Shown piece after piece: positions 26,468-36,282 of a DNA stretch of 64,000 nucleotides. Within the stretch, counting starts at the first letter, position 1. Each line of letters starts with the position of its first letter. The position numbers and the translations under genes are program-made. This stretch comes from Leclercia sp. S52 (GTDB lineage: Bacteria; Pseudomonadota; Gammaproteobacteria; Enterobacterales; Enterobacteriaceae), in NCBI RefSeq assembly GCF_039727615.1, contig NZ_CP152474.1, forward strand, positions 4,402,001 to 4,466,000, in the 5' to 3' direction. The notes under the pieces were generated by a model, which was not told the DNA's origin, ran no database searches, and saw only the letters and a program-made list of their open reading frames with translations.

Positions 26468-26938
26468 ATGGATATTCGTAAGATTAAAAAACTGATCGAG
26501 CTGGTTGAAGAATCAGGCATCTCCGAACTGGAAATTTCTGAAGGCGAAGAGTCTGTACGCATCAGCCGTGCTGCGCCAAACGCAGGCTTCCCGGTTATGC
26601 AACAAGCTTATGCTGCACCAATGATGCAGCAGCCAGCTCTGTCTAACGCTGTCGCTCCGGCGACCACTCCAGCAATGGAAGCGCCAGCAGCAGCGGAAAT
26701 CAGTGGTCACATCGTACGTTCCCCAATGGTTGGTACTTTCTACCGCACCCCGAGCCCGGACGCTAAAGCGTTCATCGAAGTGGGCCAGAAAGTTAACGCG
26801 GGCGATACCCTGTGCATCGTTGAAGCCATGAAAATGATGAACCAGATCGAAGCTGACAAGTCAGGTACTGTGAAAGCGATTCTGGTCGAAAGTGGTCAGC
26901 CGGTTGAATTTGACGAGCCGCTGGTCGTCATCGAGTAA
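26468..26938 (+). CDS. accB: Biotin carboxyl carrier protein of acetyl-CoA carboxylase
   Basis: 156 residues. N-terminal dimerisation part (1-35), an Ala/Pro-rich linker (about 45-75: [18 protein letters not shown]) and the C-terminal biotinyl domain with biotinylated Lys122 in [13 protein letters not shown]. AccB carries CO2 from AccC to the carboxyltransferase (AccA/AccD) in the first committed step of fatty-acid synthesis. accC begins 10 bp later. Confidence 0.98.
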   Translation: MDIRKIKKLIELVEESGISELEISEGEESVRISRAAPNAGFPVMQQAYAAPMMQQPALSNAVAPATTPAMEAPAAAEISGHIVRSPMVGTFYRTPSPDAKAFIEVGQKVNAGDTLCIVEAMKMMNQIEADKSGTVKAILVESGQPVEFDEPLVVIE

Positions 26939-26948
26939 CGAGGCGAAC

Positions 26949-28298
26949 ATGCTGGATAAAATTGTTATCGCCAACCGCGGCGAGATCGCACTGCGTATTC
27001 TTCGTGCCTGTAAAGAGCTGGGCATTAAGACCGTCGCGGTGCACTCAAGCGCGGACCGCGATCTGAAACACGTATTACTGGCGGATGAGACGGTCTGTAT
27101 CGGCCCGGCTCCGTCCGTGAAAAGCTATCTGAACATCCCGGCTATCATCAGTGCCGCTGAAATCACTGGCGCGGTCGCGATTCACCCGGGTTATGGCTTC
27201 CTCTCTGAGAACGCCAACTTCGCTGAACAGGTAGAACGTTCTGGCTTTATCTTCATCGGTCCGAAAGCTGACACCATCCGCCTGATGGGCGACAAAGTGT
27301 CTGCAATCACCGCGATGAAAAAAGCCGGTGTTCCAACTGTACCAGGCTCCGACGGTCCTCTGACCGACGACATGGATGCTAACCGTGCTCATGCGAAACG
27401 CATTGGCTATCCGGTTATCATCAAAGCGTCCGGCGGCGGCGGCGGTCGCGGTATGCGCGTTGTGCGCAGCGATGCCGAACTGGCTCAGTCCATCTCCATG
27501 ACCAAAGCGGAAGCGAAAGCAGCTTTCAGCAATGACATGGTGTACATGGAAAAATACCTGGAAAACCCACGCCACATCGAAATTCAGGTGCTGGCAGACG
27601 GTCAGGGTAACGCGATCTATCTGGCAGAACGTGACTGCTCCATGCAGCGTCGTCACCAGAAAGTGGTCGAAGAGGCACCAGCACCGGGTATCACCCCGGA
27701 ACTGCGTCGCTACATCGGCGAGCGTTGCTCCAAAGCCTGTGTCGATATCGGCTATCGCGGGGCAGGTACCTTCGAGTTCCTGTTCGAAAACGGCGAGTTC
27801 TACTTCATTGAGATGAACACCCGTATTCAGGTTGAACACCCGGTTACCGAAATGATCACCGGCGTTGACCTGATCAAAGAGCAGCTGCGTATCGCGGCGG
27901 GTGAACCGCTCTCCATCAAGCAGGAAGAAGTTGTGGTTAAAGGCCATGCGGTAGAATGCCGTATCAACGCCGAAGACCCGAACACCTTCCTGCCGAGCCC
28001 GGGTAAAATCACGCGCTTCCACGCGCCGGGTGGCTTTGGTGTGCGCTGGGAGTCCCATATCTACGCCGGTTACACCGTACCGCCGTACTATGACTCCATG
28101 ATCGGCAAGCTGATCTGCTACGGCGAATCCCGTGACGTGGCGATTGCCCGCATGAAGAACGCCCTGCAGGAGCTGATCATCGACGGAATCAAAACCAACG
28201 TTGATCTGCAGATGCGAATTATGAGCGACGAGAACTTCCAGCATGGTGGTACCAACATCCACTATCTGGAGAAGAAACTCGGTCTGAACGAGAAGTAA
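26949..28298 (+). CDS. accC: Biotin carboxylase subunit of acetyl-CoA carboxylase
   Basis: 449 residues from [16 protein letters not shown] at 26949, as in E. coli; the longer frame from 26892 overlaps accB and is not real coding sequence. ATP-grasp motifs: the glycine loop [26 protein letters not shown], and the active-site [14 protein letters not shown]. It carboxylates AccB-bound biotin with ATP and bicarbonate. A strong terminator follows. Confidence 0.98.
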   Translation: MLDKIVIANRGEIALRILRACKELGIKTVAVHSSADRDLKHVLLADETVCIGPAPSVKSYLNIPAIISAAEITGAVAIHPGYGFLSENANFAEQVERSGFIFIGPKADTIRLMGDKVSAITAMKKAGVPTVPGSDGPLTDDMDANRAHAKRIGYPVIIKASGGGGGRGMRVVRSDAELAQSISMTKAEAKAAFSNDMVYMEKYLENPRHIEIQVLADGQGNAIYLAERDCSMQRRHQKVVEEAPAPGITPELRRYIGERCSKACVDIGYRGAGTFEFLFENGEFYFIEMNTRIQVEHPVTEMITGVDLIKEQLRIAAGEPLSIKQEEVVVKGHAVECRINAEDPNTFLPSPGKITRFHAPGGFGVRWESHIYAGYTVPPYYDSMIGKLICYGESRDVAIARMKNALQELIIDGIKTNVDLQMRIMSDENFQHGGTNIHYLEKKLGLNEK

Positions 28299-28312
28299 TA
28301 CAGCATCTTTGC

Positions 28313-28345
28313 TAAAAGGCCGGAATATCCGGCCTTTTTTATTTT
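28313..28345 (+). terminator. Terminator after accC
   Basis: Stem AAAAGGCCGGA / TCCGGCCTTTT around a short loop, followed by a T-rich tract, 15 bp after the accC stop. A typical intrinsic terminator. Confidence 0.92.
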
Positions 28346-28406
28346 TGGGGCCTGGAAAGCCTCATCATGTACAATCCCCGCTTTCTTCATCCACAAGGGA
28401 CAAAAA

Positions 28407-28652
28407 ATGGACAAACGTTTTGTTCAGGCCCACAAAGAAGCGCGCTGGGCGCTGTGGTTAACCCTTCTCTATCTCGCCGCGTGGTTAGTAACTGCTTACA
28501 TACCTGACTCAGCAATCGGCATTACCGGTCTGCCGCACTGGTTTGAGATGGCCTGCCTGCTGATCCCGCTGGTGTTTATTCTGCTCTGTTGGGCGATGGT
28601 GAAATTCATCTATCGCGATATTCCGCTGGAGGATGACGATAATGCAGCTTGA
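28407..28652 (+). CDS. yhdT: Small membrane protein YhdT (DUF997)
   Basis: 81 residues, two membrane segments (about 15-35 and 48-70), DUF997. Its end overlaps panF by 11 bp, as in E. coli. It is probably an accessory to the pantothenate transporter, inferred from this coupling; no activity is known. Confidence 0.93.
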   Translation: MDKRFVQAHKEARWALWLTLLYLAAWLVTAYIPDSAIGITGLPHWFEMACLLIPLVFILLCWAMVKFIYRDIPLEDDDNAA

Positions 28653-30093
28653 AGTGATCCTGCCGCTCGTCGCGTATCTGTTTGTTGTTTTTGGTCTGTC
28701 CGTTTACGCCATGCGCAAAAGAAAGACAGGCACCTTCCTGAATGAGTATTTTCTCGGCAGCCGCTCGATGGGCGGTATTGTGCTGGCGATGACCCTGACG
28801 GCGACCTATATCAGCGCCAGCTCCTTTATTGGCGGCCCGGGTGCGGCCTATAAATACGGGCTGGGCTGGGTGCTGCTGGCGATGATCCAGCTGCCCGCCG
28901 TCTGGCTCTCGCTGGGCATTCTCGGCAAAAAATTTGCGATTCTGGCGCGCCGCTATAACGCGGTGACCCTCAACGACATGCTGTTTGCCCGCTATCAGAG
29001 CCGCCTGCTGGTCTGGCTGGCCAGCCTGAGCCTGCTGGTGGCCTTTATCGGCGCCATGACCGTGCAGTTTATCGGCGGCGCGCGCCTGCTTGAGACCGCC
29101 GCCGGGATCCCTTACGAAACGGGCCTGCTGATTTTTGGTATCAGTATCGCGCTCTACACCGCGTTTGGCGGCTTCCGCGCCAGCGTGCTCAACGACACCA
29201 TGCAGGGCATGGTGATGCTGATTGGCACCATTGTGCTGCTGGTGGGCGTGGTGCATGCGGCGGGTGGCTTAACCCATGCGGTGGAAACGCTACAGACCAT
29301 CGATCCGAAGCTGGTGTCGCCGCAGGGCGCGGATGACATCCTCTCCCCCACCTTTATGACCTCCTTCTGGGTGCTGGTCTGCTTCGGGGTGATTGGCCTG
29401 CCACATACGGCCGTGCGCTGCATCTCTTATAAAGACAGCAAGGCGGTGCACCGGGGGATTATCATCGGCACCATCGTGGTGGCGATCCTGATGCTGGGTA
29501 TGCACCTGGCCGGGGCGCTGGGCCGGGCGGTGATCCCGGATCTCACCGTGCCGGACCTGGTGATCCCGACCCTGATGGTAAAAGTGCTGCCGCCATTCGC
29601 GGCCGGGATCTTCCTTGCGGCACCCATGGCGGCGATCATGTCGACAATTAACGCCCAGCTGCTGCAAAGTTCCGCTACGATCATTAAAGATCTCTACCTG
29701 AACATGCGTCCGGATCAGATGGAAAATGAGCGACGTCTGAAGCGGATGTCTGCCGTCATCACCCTGGTGCTGGGGGCGTTGCTGCTGTTGGCCGCGTGGA
29801 AGCCGCCTGAGATGATCATCTGGCTGAACCTGCTGGCGTTTGGGGGTCTGGAAGCGGTGTTCCTCTGGCCGCTGGTGCTGGGCCTCTACTGGGAGCGTGC
29901 CAACGCGGCCGGTGCTCTGAGCGCCATGATCGTCGGTGGCGTGCTCTATGCCGTGCTCGCCTCCTTTAAAATTCAGTACCTGGGCTTCCATCCGATTGTG
30001 CCCTCGCTACTGCTAAGTTTGCTGGCGTTTGTAGTGGGGAACCGTTTCGGTCAATCCCTGCCGCAGGCAGCCGTGATTTCTACTGATAAATAA
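28642..30093 (+). CDS. panF: Sodium/pantothenate symporter PanF
   Basis: 483 residues from [13 protein letters not shown] at 28642, the E. coli length; an ATG three codons upstream is also in frame but less likely. Sodium:solute symporter family with about 12-13 membrane helices, and signatures such as [20 protein letters not shown] and [16 protein letters not shown]. It takes up pantothenate, the precursor of coenzyme A. prmA follows 11 bp later. Confidence 0.97.
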   Translation: MQLEVILPLVAYLFVVFGLSVYAMRKRKTGTFLNEYFLGSRSMGGIVLAMTLTATYISASSFIGGPGAAYKYGLGWVLLAMIQLPAVWLSLGILGKKFAILARRYNAVTLNDMLFARYQSRLLVWLASLSLLVAFIGAMTVQFIGGARLLETAAGIPYETGLLIFGISIALYTAFGGFRASVLNDTMQGMVMLIGTIVLLVGVVHAAGGLTHAVETLQTIDPKLVSPQGADDILSPTFMTSFWVLVCFGVIGLPHTAVRCISYKDSKAVHRGIIIGTIVVAILMLGMHLAGALGRAVIPDLTVPDLVIPTLMVKVLPPFAAGIFLAAPMAAIMSTINAQLLQSSATIIKDLYLNMRPDQMENERRLKRMSAVITLVLGALLLLAAWKPPEMIIWLNLLAFGGLEAVFLWPLVLGLYWERANAAGALSAMIVGGVLYAVLASFKIQYLGFHPIVPSLLLSLLAFVVGNRFGQSLPQAAVISTDK

Positions 30094-30104
30094 AGAGTTT
30101 TGCC

Positions 30105-30986
30105 ATGCCGTGGATCCAACTAAAACTGAATACGACCGGCGCCAACGCCGAAGAGCTGAGTGATGCGCTGACAGAGGCTGGTGCGGTCTCTGTCACTTTC
30201 CAGGACACGCATGACACGCCGGTGTTTGAACCGCTACCGGGTGAAACCCGCCTGTGGGGCGACACCGACGTCATCGGCCTGTTTGATGCCGAAACCGATA
30301 TGGCCGAAGTGGTCGCGATTCTGGAAAATCACCCGCTGCTGGGTGCCGGTTTCGCGCACAAGATTGAGCAGCTGGAAGACAAGGACTGGGAGCGTGAGTG
30401 GATGGATAACTTCCACCCGATGCAGTTCGGTAAGCGTCTGTGGATCTGCCCGAGCTGGCGCGAGGTGCCGGACGAAAATGCCGTTAACGTGATGCTCGAT
30501 CCGGGCCTGGCGTTCGGTACCGGTACCCACCCGACCACCTCCCTGTGCCTGCAGTGGCTGGATGGTCTGGATCTGGACGGTAAAACAGTGATCGACTTTG
30601 GCTGTGGATCCGGGATCCTCGCCATCGCCGCCCTGAAGCTGGGCGCGGCAAAAGCGATCGGGATCGACATCGATCCGCAGGCGATTCAGGCCAGCCGCGA
30701 TAACGCGCAGCGCAACGGCGTCTCCGACCGTCTTGAGCTCTACCTGCCGAATGACCAGCCAGAAGTGATGAAAGCCGACGTGGTAGTCGCTAACATCCTC
30801 GCTGGCCCGTTACGTGAGCTGGCGCCGTTAATCAGCGTCCTGCCCGTTGAGGGCGGTCTGCTGGGCCTTTCCGGTATTCTTGCCAGCCAGGCTGAAAGCG
30901 TATGCGAAGCCTACGCCGACCTCTTCTCACTCGACCCGGTGGTTGAGAAAGAAGAGTGGTGCCGCATTACCGGCCGTAAAAAGTAA
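30105..30986 (+). CDS. prmA: Ribosomal protein L11 methyltransferase
   Basis: 293 residues. N-terminal L11-recognition domain (about 1-55), a linker, and a SAM-binding methyltransferase domain with [19 protein letters not shown] (about 160-178) and [10 protein letters not shown]. PrmA trimethylates lysines and the N-terminus of L11. It is the last gene of the yhdT-panF-prmA group. Confidence 0.97.
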   Translation: MPWIQLKLNTTGANAEELSDALTEAGAVSVTFQDTHDTPVFEPLPGETRLWGDTDVIGLFDAETDMAEVVAILENHPLLGAGFAHKIEQLEDKDWEREWMDNFHPMQFGKRLWICPSWREVPDENAVNVMLDPGLAFGTGTHPTTSLCLQWLDGLDLDGKTVIDFGCGSGILAIAALKLGAAKAIGIDIDPQAIQASRDNAQRNGVSDRLELYLPNDQPEVMKADVVVANILAGPLRELAPLISVLPVEGGLLGLSGILASQAESVCEAYADLFSLDPVVEKEEWCRITGRKK

Positions 30987-31096
30987 AAGGTTATTGGGCT
31001 GCCTGTTTTTTAAACCGCCATTTTGGTTAAGGAACAGGCAATTCAGTCATCACGATCATGTTCTAAAATGCGACGCAGATCGCAAAGAACTGCGGA

Positions 31097-31121
31097 AATC
31101 TGCTGCTTAAAACAGCAGATT
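31097..31121 (+). repeat. Inverted repeat between prmA and dusB
   Basis: AATCTGCTG / CAGCAGATT, a perfect 9-bp stem with a 7-base loop CTTAAAA. It is 110 bp past prmA with no T run, so it may be a weak prmA terminator or a structural or operator element of the long dusB-fis upstream region (30987-31363). I see no gene in that region. Confidence 0.45.
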
Positions 31122-31295
31122 ATTCGGCTTAAGGTTTCATTCTTTAAGAAAAAACGAGAAGTTTTGGGAAATTGTAAGCGACCATAAAATCGCCACACTC
31201 ATTTAAGTGAATGATTTGTATGGGATATAATTTTGTGGGTTATGCTTTGTGCCTGATTCCATGATCTGCAACAGGTGATTGTTCAAAGTTTGGCC

Positions 31296-31324
31296 TTTCA
31301 TCTCGTGCAAAAAATGCGTAAGAT
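31296..31324 (+). promoter_or_regulatory. dusB-fis promoter
   Basis: -35 TTTCAT (31296-31301), 17-bp spacer, -10 TAAGAT (31319-31324), then a GC-rich discriminator (ACGCCGCC). It looks like the E. coli fis promoter, which is growth-rate and stringent-response controlled and autorepressed by Fis. AT-rich DNA upstream (31130-31260) fits Fis and IHF binding, but I did not score sites. Confidence 0.75.
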
Positions 31325-31363
31325 ACGCCGCCTTGCAGTCACAGTATGGTCATTTCTTAACTC

Positions 31364-32329
31364 ATGCGCATCGGAAACCACCAGCTCAGAAATCGCCTGA
31401 TCGCAGCACCTATGGCAGGTATTACAGACCGGCCCTTCAGGACGCTGTGCTATGAGATGGGAGCAGGCTTAACCGTTTCTGAGATGATGTCGTCTAACCC
31501 GCAGGTTTGGGAAAGCGATAAATCCCGTCTTCGGATGGTGCACATTGACGAACCAGGTATCCGCACCGTGCAAATCGCCGGGAGCGTGCCTGAAGAGATG
31601 GCAGACGCCGCGCGTATTAACGTGGAAAGTGGTGCCCAGATTATTGATATCAATATGGGGTGCCCGGCCAAAAAGGTGAATCGCAAGCTTGCGGGTTCAG
31701 CCCTTCTGCAATACCCCGACCAGGTGAAGTCTATCCTGACGGCGGTTGTCAGCGCAGTGGACGTTCCTGTTACGTTGAAGATTCGCACGGGTTGGTCGCC
31801 GGATCACCGTAACTGTGTAGAGATTGCCCAACTGGCCGAAGATTGTGGCATTCAGGCCCTGACCATACATGGACGCACCCGCGCCTGTTTGTTCAACGGC
31901 GAAGCTGAATACGACAGCATTCGGGCAGTTAAGCAGAAAGTTTCCATTCCGATTATCGCGAATGGCGACATTACTGACCCGCTTAAAGCCAGAGCTGTGC
32001 TCGACTATACGGGAGCTGATGCTCTGATGATAGGACGTGCGGCTCAGGGAAGACCCTGGATCTTTCGGGAAATCCAGCATTATCTGGACACTGGGGAGCT
32101 GCTTGCCCCGCTGCCGCTGGCAGAGGTTAAGCGCTTGCTTTGTTCGCACGTTCGGGAATTGCATGACTTTTATGGTCAGACAAAAGGGTACCGAATTGCG
32201 CGTAAACACGTATCCTGGTATCTCCAGGAGCACGCTCCAAATGACCAGTTTCGGCGCACATTCAACGCCATAGAGGATGCCAGCGATCAGCTGGAGGCGT
32301 TGGAGGCATACTTCGAAAATCTTGCGTAA
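31364..32329 (+). CDS. dusB: tRNA-dihydrouridine synthase B
   Basis: 321 residues, FMN-dependent TIM-barrel enzyme. It carries the catalytic cysteine in [17 protein letters not shown] (about 95-111), the phosphate and tRNA motifs LKIRTGWS and TIHGRTR, and [16 protein letters not shown]. It reduces uridine (position 17 in E. coli) in the tRNA D-loop. It is cotranscribed with fis, 23 bp downstream. Confidence 0.97.
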   Translation: MRIGNHQLRNRLIAAPMAGITDRPFRTLCYEMGAGLTVSEMMSSNPQVWESDKSRLRMVHIDEPGIRTVQIAGSVPEEMADAARINVESGAQIIDINMGCPAKKVNRKLAGSALLQYPDQVKSILTAVVSAVDVPVTLKIRTGWSPDHRNCVEIAQLAEDCGIQALTIHGRTRACLFNGEAEYDSIRAVKQKVSIPIIANGDITDPLKARAVLDYTGADALMIGRAAQGRPWIFREIQHYLDTGELLAPLPLAEVKRLLCSHVRELHDFYGQTKGYRIARKHVSWYLQEHAPNDQFRRTFNAIEDASDQLEALEAYFENLA

Positions 32330-32352
32330 TGAAATAAAGAGCTGACAGAACT

Positions 32353-32649
32353 ATGTTCGAACAACGCGTAAATTCTGACGTACTGACCGTTTCCACCGTT
32401 AACTCTCAGGATCAAGTAACTCAAAAGCCCCTGCGTGACTCGGTTAAACAGGCACTGAAGAACTATTTTGCTCAACTGAATGGTCAGGACGTTAACGACC
32501 TGTATGAGCTGGTACTGGCTGAAGTTGAACAGCCCCTGTTGGACATGGTGATGCAATACACCCGCGGTAACCAGACCCGTGCTGCCCTGATGATGGGCAT
32601 CAACCGTGGTACGCTGCGTAAGAAATTGAAAAAGTACGGCATGAACTAA
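32353..32649 (+). CDS. fis: Nucleoid protein Fis
   Basis: 98 residues, identical in length and nearly in sequence to E. coli Fis. The C-terminal helix-turn-helix is [19 protein letters not shown]; the N-terminal arm contacts recombinases. Fis shapes the nucleoid and activates rRNA promoters, including the rRNA operon in this window. It ends in a terminator. Confidence 0.99.
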
Positions 32650-32673
32650 TTTCGATTAGCTAAATGCTTGTTT

Positions 32674-32712
32674 AAAAAGGCGCGAACCGGCATGGGGAAG
32701 CGCCTTTTTTTT
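32674..32712 (+). terminator. Terminator after fis
   Basis: AAAAAGGCGC ... GCGCCTTTTTT with a 16-base loop, followed by further Ts. This is an intrinsic terminator for dusB-fis. Confidence 0.85.
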
Positions 32713-32851
32713 ATGCCCCCTCTTCCCCCCGTTTTGCTCCCCTCATCACGCTGCTGACAGCCGAAACGTAAACATCGGTCTGCCCACTTCTCAGCCGCTA
32801 TTTTTCGTGTATATTTCCTGCACTCTTTTCCTTTGTTCCCGGAAACTCCGA

Positions 32852-33016
32852 ATGATCCGTAAGTATGGGTGGTTAGTCGTCTTCGCGATTAGCGTTTTCC
32901 TTTTCGATGCGCTGATAATGCAGTGGATTGAGTTGATGTCTACGGAAACGGACAAATGCCGCAACATGAATTCGGTGAATCCCCTTAAGCTAATTAACTG
33001 CTCCGAACTGGATTAA
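32852..33016 (+). CDS. yhdU: Small membrane protein YhdU
   Basis: 54 residues (MIRKYGWLVVFAISVFLFD...), with one N-terminal membrane helix (about 6-24) and a polar tail STETDKCRNMNSVNPLKL, closely like E. coli YhdU (59). The start at 32852 matches the family; an earlier in-frame ATG at 32807 does not. Function unknown. In E. coli yhdJ (adenine methyltransferase) lies between fis and yhdU; it is absent here. Confidence 0.85.
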   Translation: MIRKYGWLVVFAISVFLFDALIMQWIELMSTETDKCRNMNSVNPLKLINCSELD

Positions 33017-33143
33017 CCCCCTGCTTTCCCTCGAAAATTGTGCGGGCTTAAAAGCCTTTGAGGCATCCCTGTTGGATGATAATGTCTCAGCCCGTCTCAC
33101 CCGGTATCACGTAATACCTCCCTGCGTCTGAGTTGATGAGATC

Positions 33144-35225
33144 ATGCTGGTTAGCCAATACGACCAACTTCTTGTGGTTATCTCTTTTGTTGTCGCCATT
33201 CTTGCCTCCTACACCGCCCTGAACATGGCTGGCCGGGTTGTCGGCAGTACGGGCATCGCGGCACGTGTCTGGCTGACGGGCGGCGGTATCGCCATGGGCA
33301 TCGGCATCTGGGCCATGCATTTTATCGGCATGCTGGCGATGGATATCTCCATGCGGCTGGACTACAACCTGCTGCAGACGGCTCTCTCGATGTTCATCGC
33401 CATCGGTGCCTCGCTGTTCGCCCTCTGGCTGGTGAGCCGGGATCATTTGCGCAGGCGTCGCCTCTCCACCGGCGCCGTTATTCTGGGTACCGGCATTGTC
33501 GCGATGCACTACACCGGGATGGCGGCATTGCAGGTTGAGCCCGCTATCGTCTGGGATATGCGCTGGGTTGCGCTGTCGGTGGTGATTGCCCTGCTCGCCT
33601 CGCTGGCCGCCCTGTGGCTCACGTTTCGCCTGCGTCGCGATGCCGCCCAGGTCGCGCTGATGCGTGCGGGCGCCGCCGTACTGATGGGCGTTGCCATTGC
33701 CGGCATGCACTACACGGGGATGAAAGCCGCCCAGTTCCCGATGCAGGTCCATATGCATCACCAGGGCGTAAACGGCAGCTGGCTGGCGGTGCTGGTGAGC
33801 GTCGTTGCTCTCTCCATTCTGGGCATTACGCTACTGGTGTCGATGTTTGACGCCAGGCTGCAGGCCCGCACCGCCCTGCTGGCCTCGTCGCTGGCGGAAG
33901 CCAACCGCGAGCTGGCGCAGCTGGCGCTGCACGACACGCTGACGCGCCTGCCAAACCGCGTGCTCCTCGAGGACCGTCTCGATCAGGCGATCAACAAAGC
34001 CGATCGCGAAGGGAAACTCTTCGCGCTGCTGTTTATGGATCTGGACGGCTTCAAAGCCGTCAACGATGCCTACGGGCATGACACCGGTGATAAGCTGCTG
34101 ATTGCCGTTACCGAGCGTCTGGAACAGCCGCTGAAAGGCCAGTACACCCTCGCCCGTATTGGCGGCGACGAGTTTGTGCTGCTGGCCGAGATCGATACCC
34201 CGAACGATGCCGCGTCGCTGGCCAGTGCCCTGGTACATGCGATTGACCAGCCCTTCAGCCTTGAGCTGTACGACCTGGTGGTGACCCTCAGCGTTGGGGT
34301 TGCTATCTATCCGCACGATGGCAAAAACCAGCGCGAGCTGATGTTTAACGCCGATGCGGCGATGTACCACACCAAGCATATGGGGCGTAACGGCTACCAC
34401 TTTTTCCAGCCTTCGATGAACACCCTGGCGCAGAAACAGCTGCAGCTGATGAACGATCTGTGGCTGGCGCTGGATCGTCAGGAGCTGCATCTGGTTTATC
34501 AGCCGAAGTTCCAGGCCCCGGTGGGCCCCATCGTCGGCTTCGAAGCCCTGCTGCGCTGGCAACACCCGTCGCAAGGGTTGTTATCCCCTGACCAGTTCCT
34601 GCCGCTGGCAGAGAAGAGCGGGCTGATTATTCCTATCGGCAACTGGGTGATTGATGAGGCCTGCCGCCAGCTTCGCGTCTGGCATCTCGAAGGGCATACC
34701 GAGTGGTCGATGGCGGTGAATCTCTCCACGCTGCAGTTTGAGCAACCCCAGCTGGTGGAGACGGTGTTGAGTAGCCTGGCGCGCCATCGAATTCCGCCTC
34801 ATACCCTGATCCTGGAAGTGACAGAAACGACGGCCATGAATAACCCGGATGAGAGCGTGCGGGTGCTGACTGAACTGACGCAGGCGGGGGTGAAAGCCTC
34901 CATCGATGATTTTGGGACGGGCTATTCCAGCCTGCTGTACCTGAAAAAGCTGCCGGCCTGCGAGCTGAAAATCGATCGGGCGTTTGTCAAAGATCTTAAC
35001 GGCGCGGGCGACGATGCCACCATCGTTTCGGCTATCGTTGCGCTGGCAAAGACCCTCAACCTGAAAGTGGTTGCCGAAGGGGTGGAAACCCAGGAGCAGC
35101 AGACGTTTTTGACCGAGCTGGGGTGTAATACCTTACAAGGCTATCTGCTGGGTAAACCCGTTTCGGCGCAGACCATCAAGGCCCTGAGCCACGATCCGCA
35201 AGCCATGCTGGCGCAGCAAATCTGA
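33144..35225 (+). CDS. Membrane MHYT-GGDEF-EAL protein (c-di-GMP synthesis and breakdown)
   Basis: 693 residues. The N-terminal MHYT sensor (about 1-235) has seven hydrophobic segments and three motifs: MHFIG (58-62), MHYTG (121-125) and MHYTG (188-192), thought in the family to bind a metal and sense oxygen, CO or NO. The GGDEF domain (about 260-420) has intact GGDEF at 340-344 but no RxxD inhibition site before it. The EAL domain (about 440-690) keeps the catalytic set: EALLRW, NLSTLQF, EVTET, DDFGTGYSS, the Lys in ELKIDRAF, AEGVET and LQGYLLG. So both activities are possible. Similar in domain order to Pseudomonas NbdA and MucR. Not in K-12 at this place. It converges on envR with 14 bp between stops. 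Confidence 0.92.
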   Translation: MLVSQYDQLLVVISFVVAILASYTALNMAGRVVGSTGIAARVWLTGGGIAMGIGIWAMHFIGMLAMDISMRLDYNLLQTALSMFIAIGASLFALWLVSRDHLRRRRLSTGAVILGTGIVAMHYTGMAALQVEPAIVWDMRWVALSVVIALLASLAALWLTFRLRRDAAQVALMRAGAAVLMGVAIAGMHYTGMKAAQFPMQVHMHHQGVNGSWLAVLVSVVALSILGITLLVSMFDARLQARTALLASSLAEANRELAQLALHDTLTRLPNRVLLEDRLDQAINKADREGKLFALLFMDLDGFKAVNDAYGHDTGDKLLIAVTERLEQPLKGQYTLARIGGDEFVLLAEIDTPNDAASLASALVHAIDQPFSLELYDLVVTLSVGVAIYPHDGKNQRELMFNADAAMYHTKHMGRNGYHFFQPSMNTLAQKQLQLMNDLWLALDRQELHLVYQPKFQAPVGPIVGFEALLRWQHPSQGLLSPDQFLPLAEKSGLIIPIGNWVIDEACRQLRVWHLEGHTEWSMAVNLSTLQFEQPQLVETVLSSLARHRIPPHTLILEVTETTAMNNPDESVRVLTELTQAGVKASIDDFGTGYSSLLYLKKLPACELKIDRAFVKDLNGAGDDATIVSAIVALAKTLNLKVVAEGVETQEQQTFLTELGCNTLQGYLLGKPVSAQTIKALSHDPQAMLAQQI

Positions 35226-35239
35226 CCGGGCCGATGCCG

Positions 35240-35888
35240 CTATGAGGCGGCGTCGTAAAACCGGCGTGCCGCCGGGGCCGCCGGTAACGTCGAAAGGATG
35301 TTATCCACCAGCTCCGGGGCCTGTTGATACAGGTCCAGCCTTTCCGGGCTCATTAACCAGTTTTTAATCAGGCCACAAAAAAAGCCATGAAAAACAATTA
35401 GCGTGGTGTCGATATTGATCTGCGCGGAAATACGGCCTGCCGCAATGCAGCTTTGCAGAATTTGACGAACGTTTTCATAATTGAAGCCGATCCGCTCCCG
35501 AATTTCATATTCTGAAATCATGCCCTGTTCAAATTCACATTTGTGATAGAGGATCTGCAAAAGCGTGCGCTGGCGGCGATCCCGGGCAATATATTGCAAA
35601 GCGGTAACAAACAGTTCACGTAAAATGAATAACGGATCGTTTTCTGTCATCTGGGATAATTGACTGCGAATAATCTCGCGCAGCGGGCATTGCTCCTGCC
35701 AGATGGCATTAAATATCTCCGCTTTACTGCTGAAATGCCAGTAAACGGCCCCCCCGGGTCAGGCTGGCGGCCTCAGCAATATCGGTCAGCGTGGTGTTTG
35801 CCACACCCCGTGCGGCGAACTGCTCTATCGCTGCCTCAATCAACAACTGGCGTGTCTTCTGCGCCTCGGCCTTCGTTTTACGCGCCAT
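35240..35888 (-). pseudogene. envR: TetR-family repressor EnvR (AcrS), one apparent frameshift
   Basis: Start ATG at 35888 ([19 protein letters not shown]). The TetR helix-turn-helix spans about 10-55 ([22 protein letters not shown]). The frame breaks inside the recognition helix at seven C (35749-35755); removing one base gives [23 protein letters not shown] and runs on to 35240, 215 residues in all (E. coli AcrS 220). EnvR/AcrS is divergent from acrEF and in E. coli represses acrAB. If the break were real the repressor would be lost, but it follows the homopolymer pattern seen across the window. Confidence 0.9.
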
Positions 35889-35916
35889 AGGGAGTCACTC
35901 TTTTAACGGATTAATT

Positions 35917-35944
35917 ACATTTATCAAACATCGGTGATAAACGT
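35917..35944. promoter_or_regulatory. Palindromic operator candidate between envR and acrE
   Basis: Ten-base arms ACATTTATCA and TGATAAACGT, complementary at nine of ten positions, with an 8-base spacer, 29-56 bp before the envR start. Size and position fit a TetR-family operator, most simply EnvR autoregulation or control of acrEF. The rest of the 394-bp intergenic region (35945-36282) is strongly AT-rich, as expected for H-NS-silenced acrEF. Confidence 0.55.
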
Positions 35945-36235
35945 CAGAGCGTGAATTATCCATCACTGCAAAAAATAATTTTGAACAAAAAACGTCAACC
36001 CGCTTAATTTATAAACCTCGATGATATTTAAACATCATTTTATTCACTAAACACATATGTACACCTAAAGCATAATGGCCTGAAATATATGACCTGAAAT
36101 GCTATCCCGTTGTTTAATCACATTCAGCCTCGTTTTTTTTCTCTTGAATTGTTTCTCCGCACTTATAAATCAAAAACCCATCCGGCCATTCTTTATTATG
36201 GCGCCCGCCGTTTTCTGTTTACCTCTCCTTAACGC

Positions 36236-36253
36236 TTAACCACTGGCGGTTAA
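36236..36253. promoter_or_regulatory. Short inverted repeat before acrE
   Basis: TTAACC / GGTTAA around ACTGGC, 30 bp before the acrE start. It is perfect but short (6-bp arms); it may be a regulator site or only a weak mRNA hairpin next to the ribosome-binding site. Confidence 0.35.
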
Positions 36254-36282
36254 TGCGGGTTGATGATTTTGAAGGAATAGCC

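Noticed and set aside
27075..28262. Long minus-strand open frame (395 codons) opposite accC.
   Set aside because: It is the antisense shadow of a strongly conserved gene, has no ribosome-binding site and no recognisable family sequence.
33017..35239. The MHYT-GGDEF-EAL gene as part of a mobile element.
   Set aside because: No integrase, transposase, terminal repeats or tRNA junction flanks it, and its composition looks like that of its neighbours.
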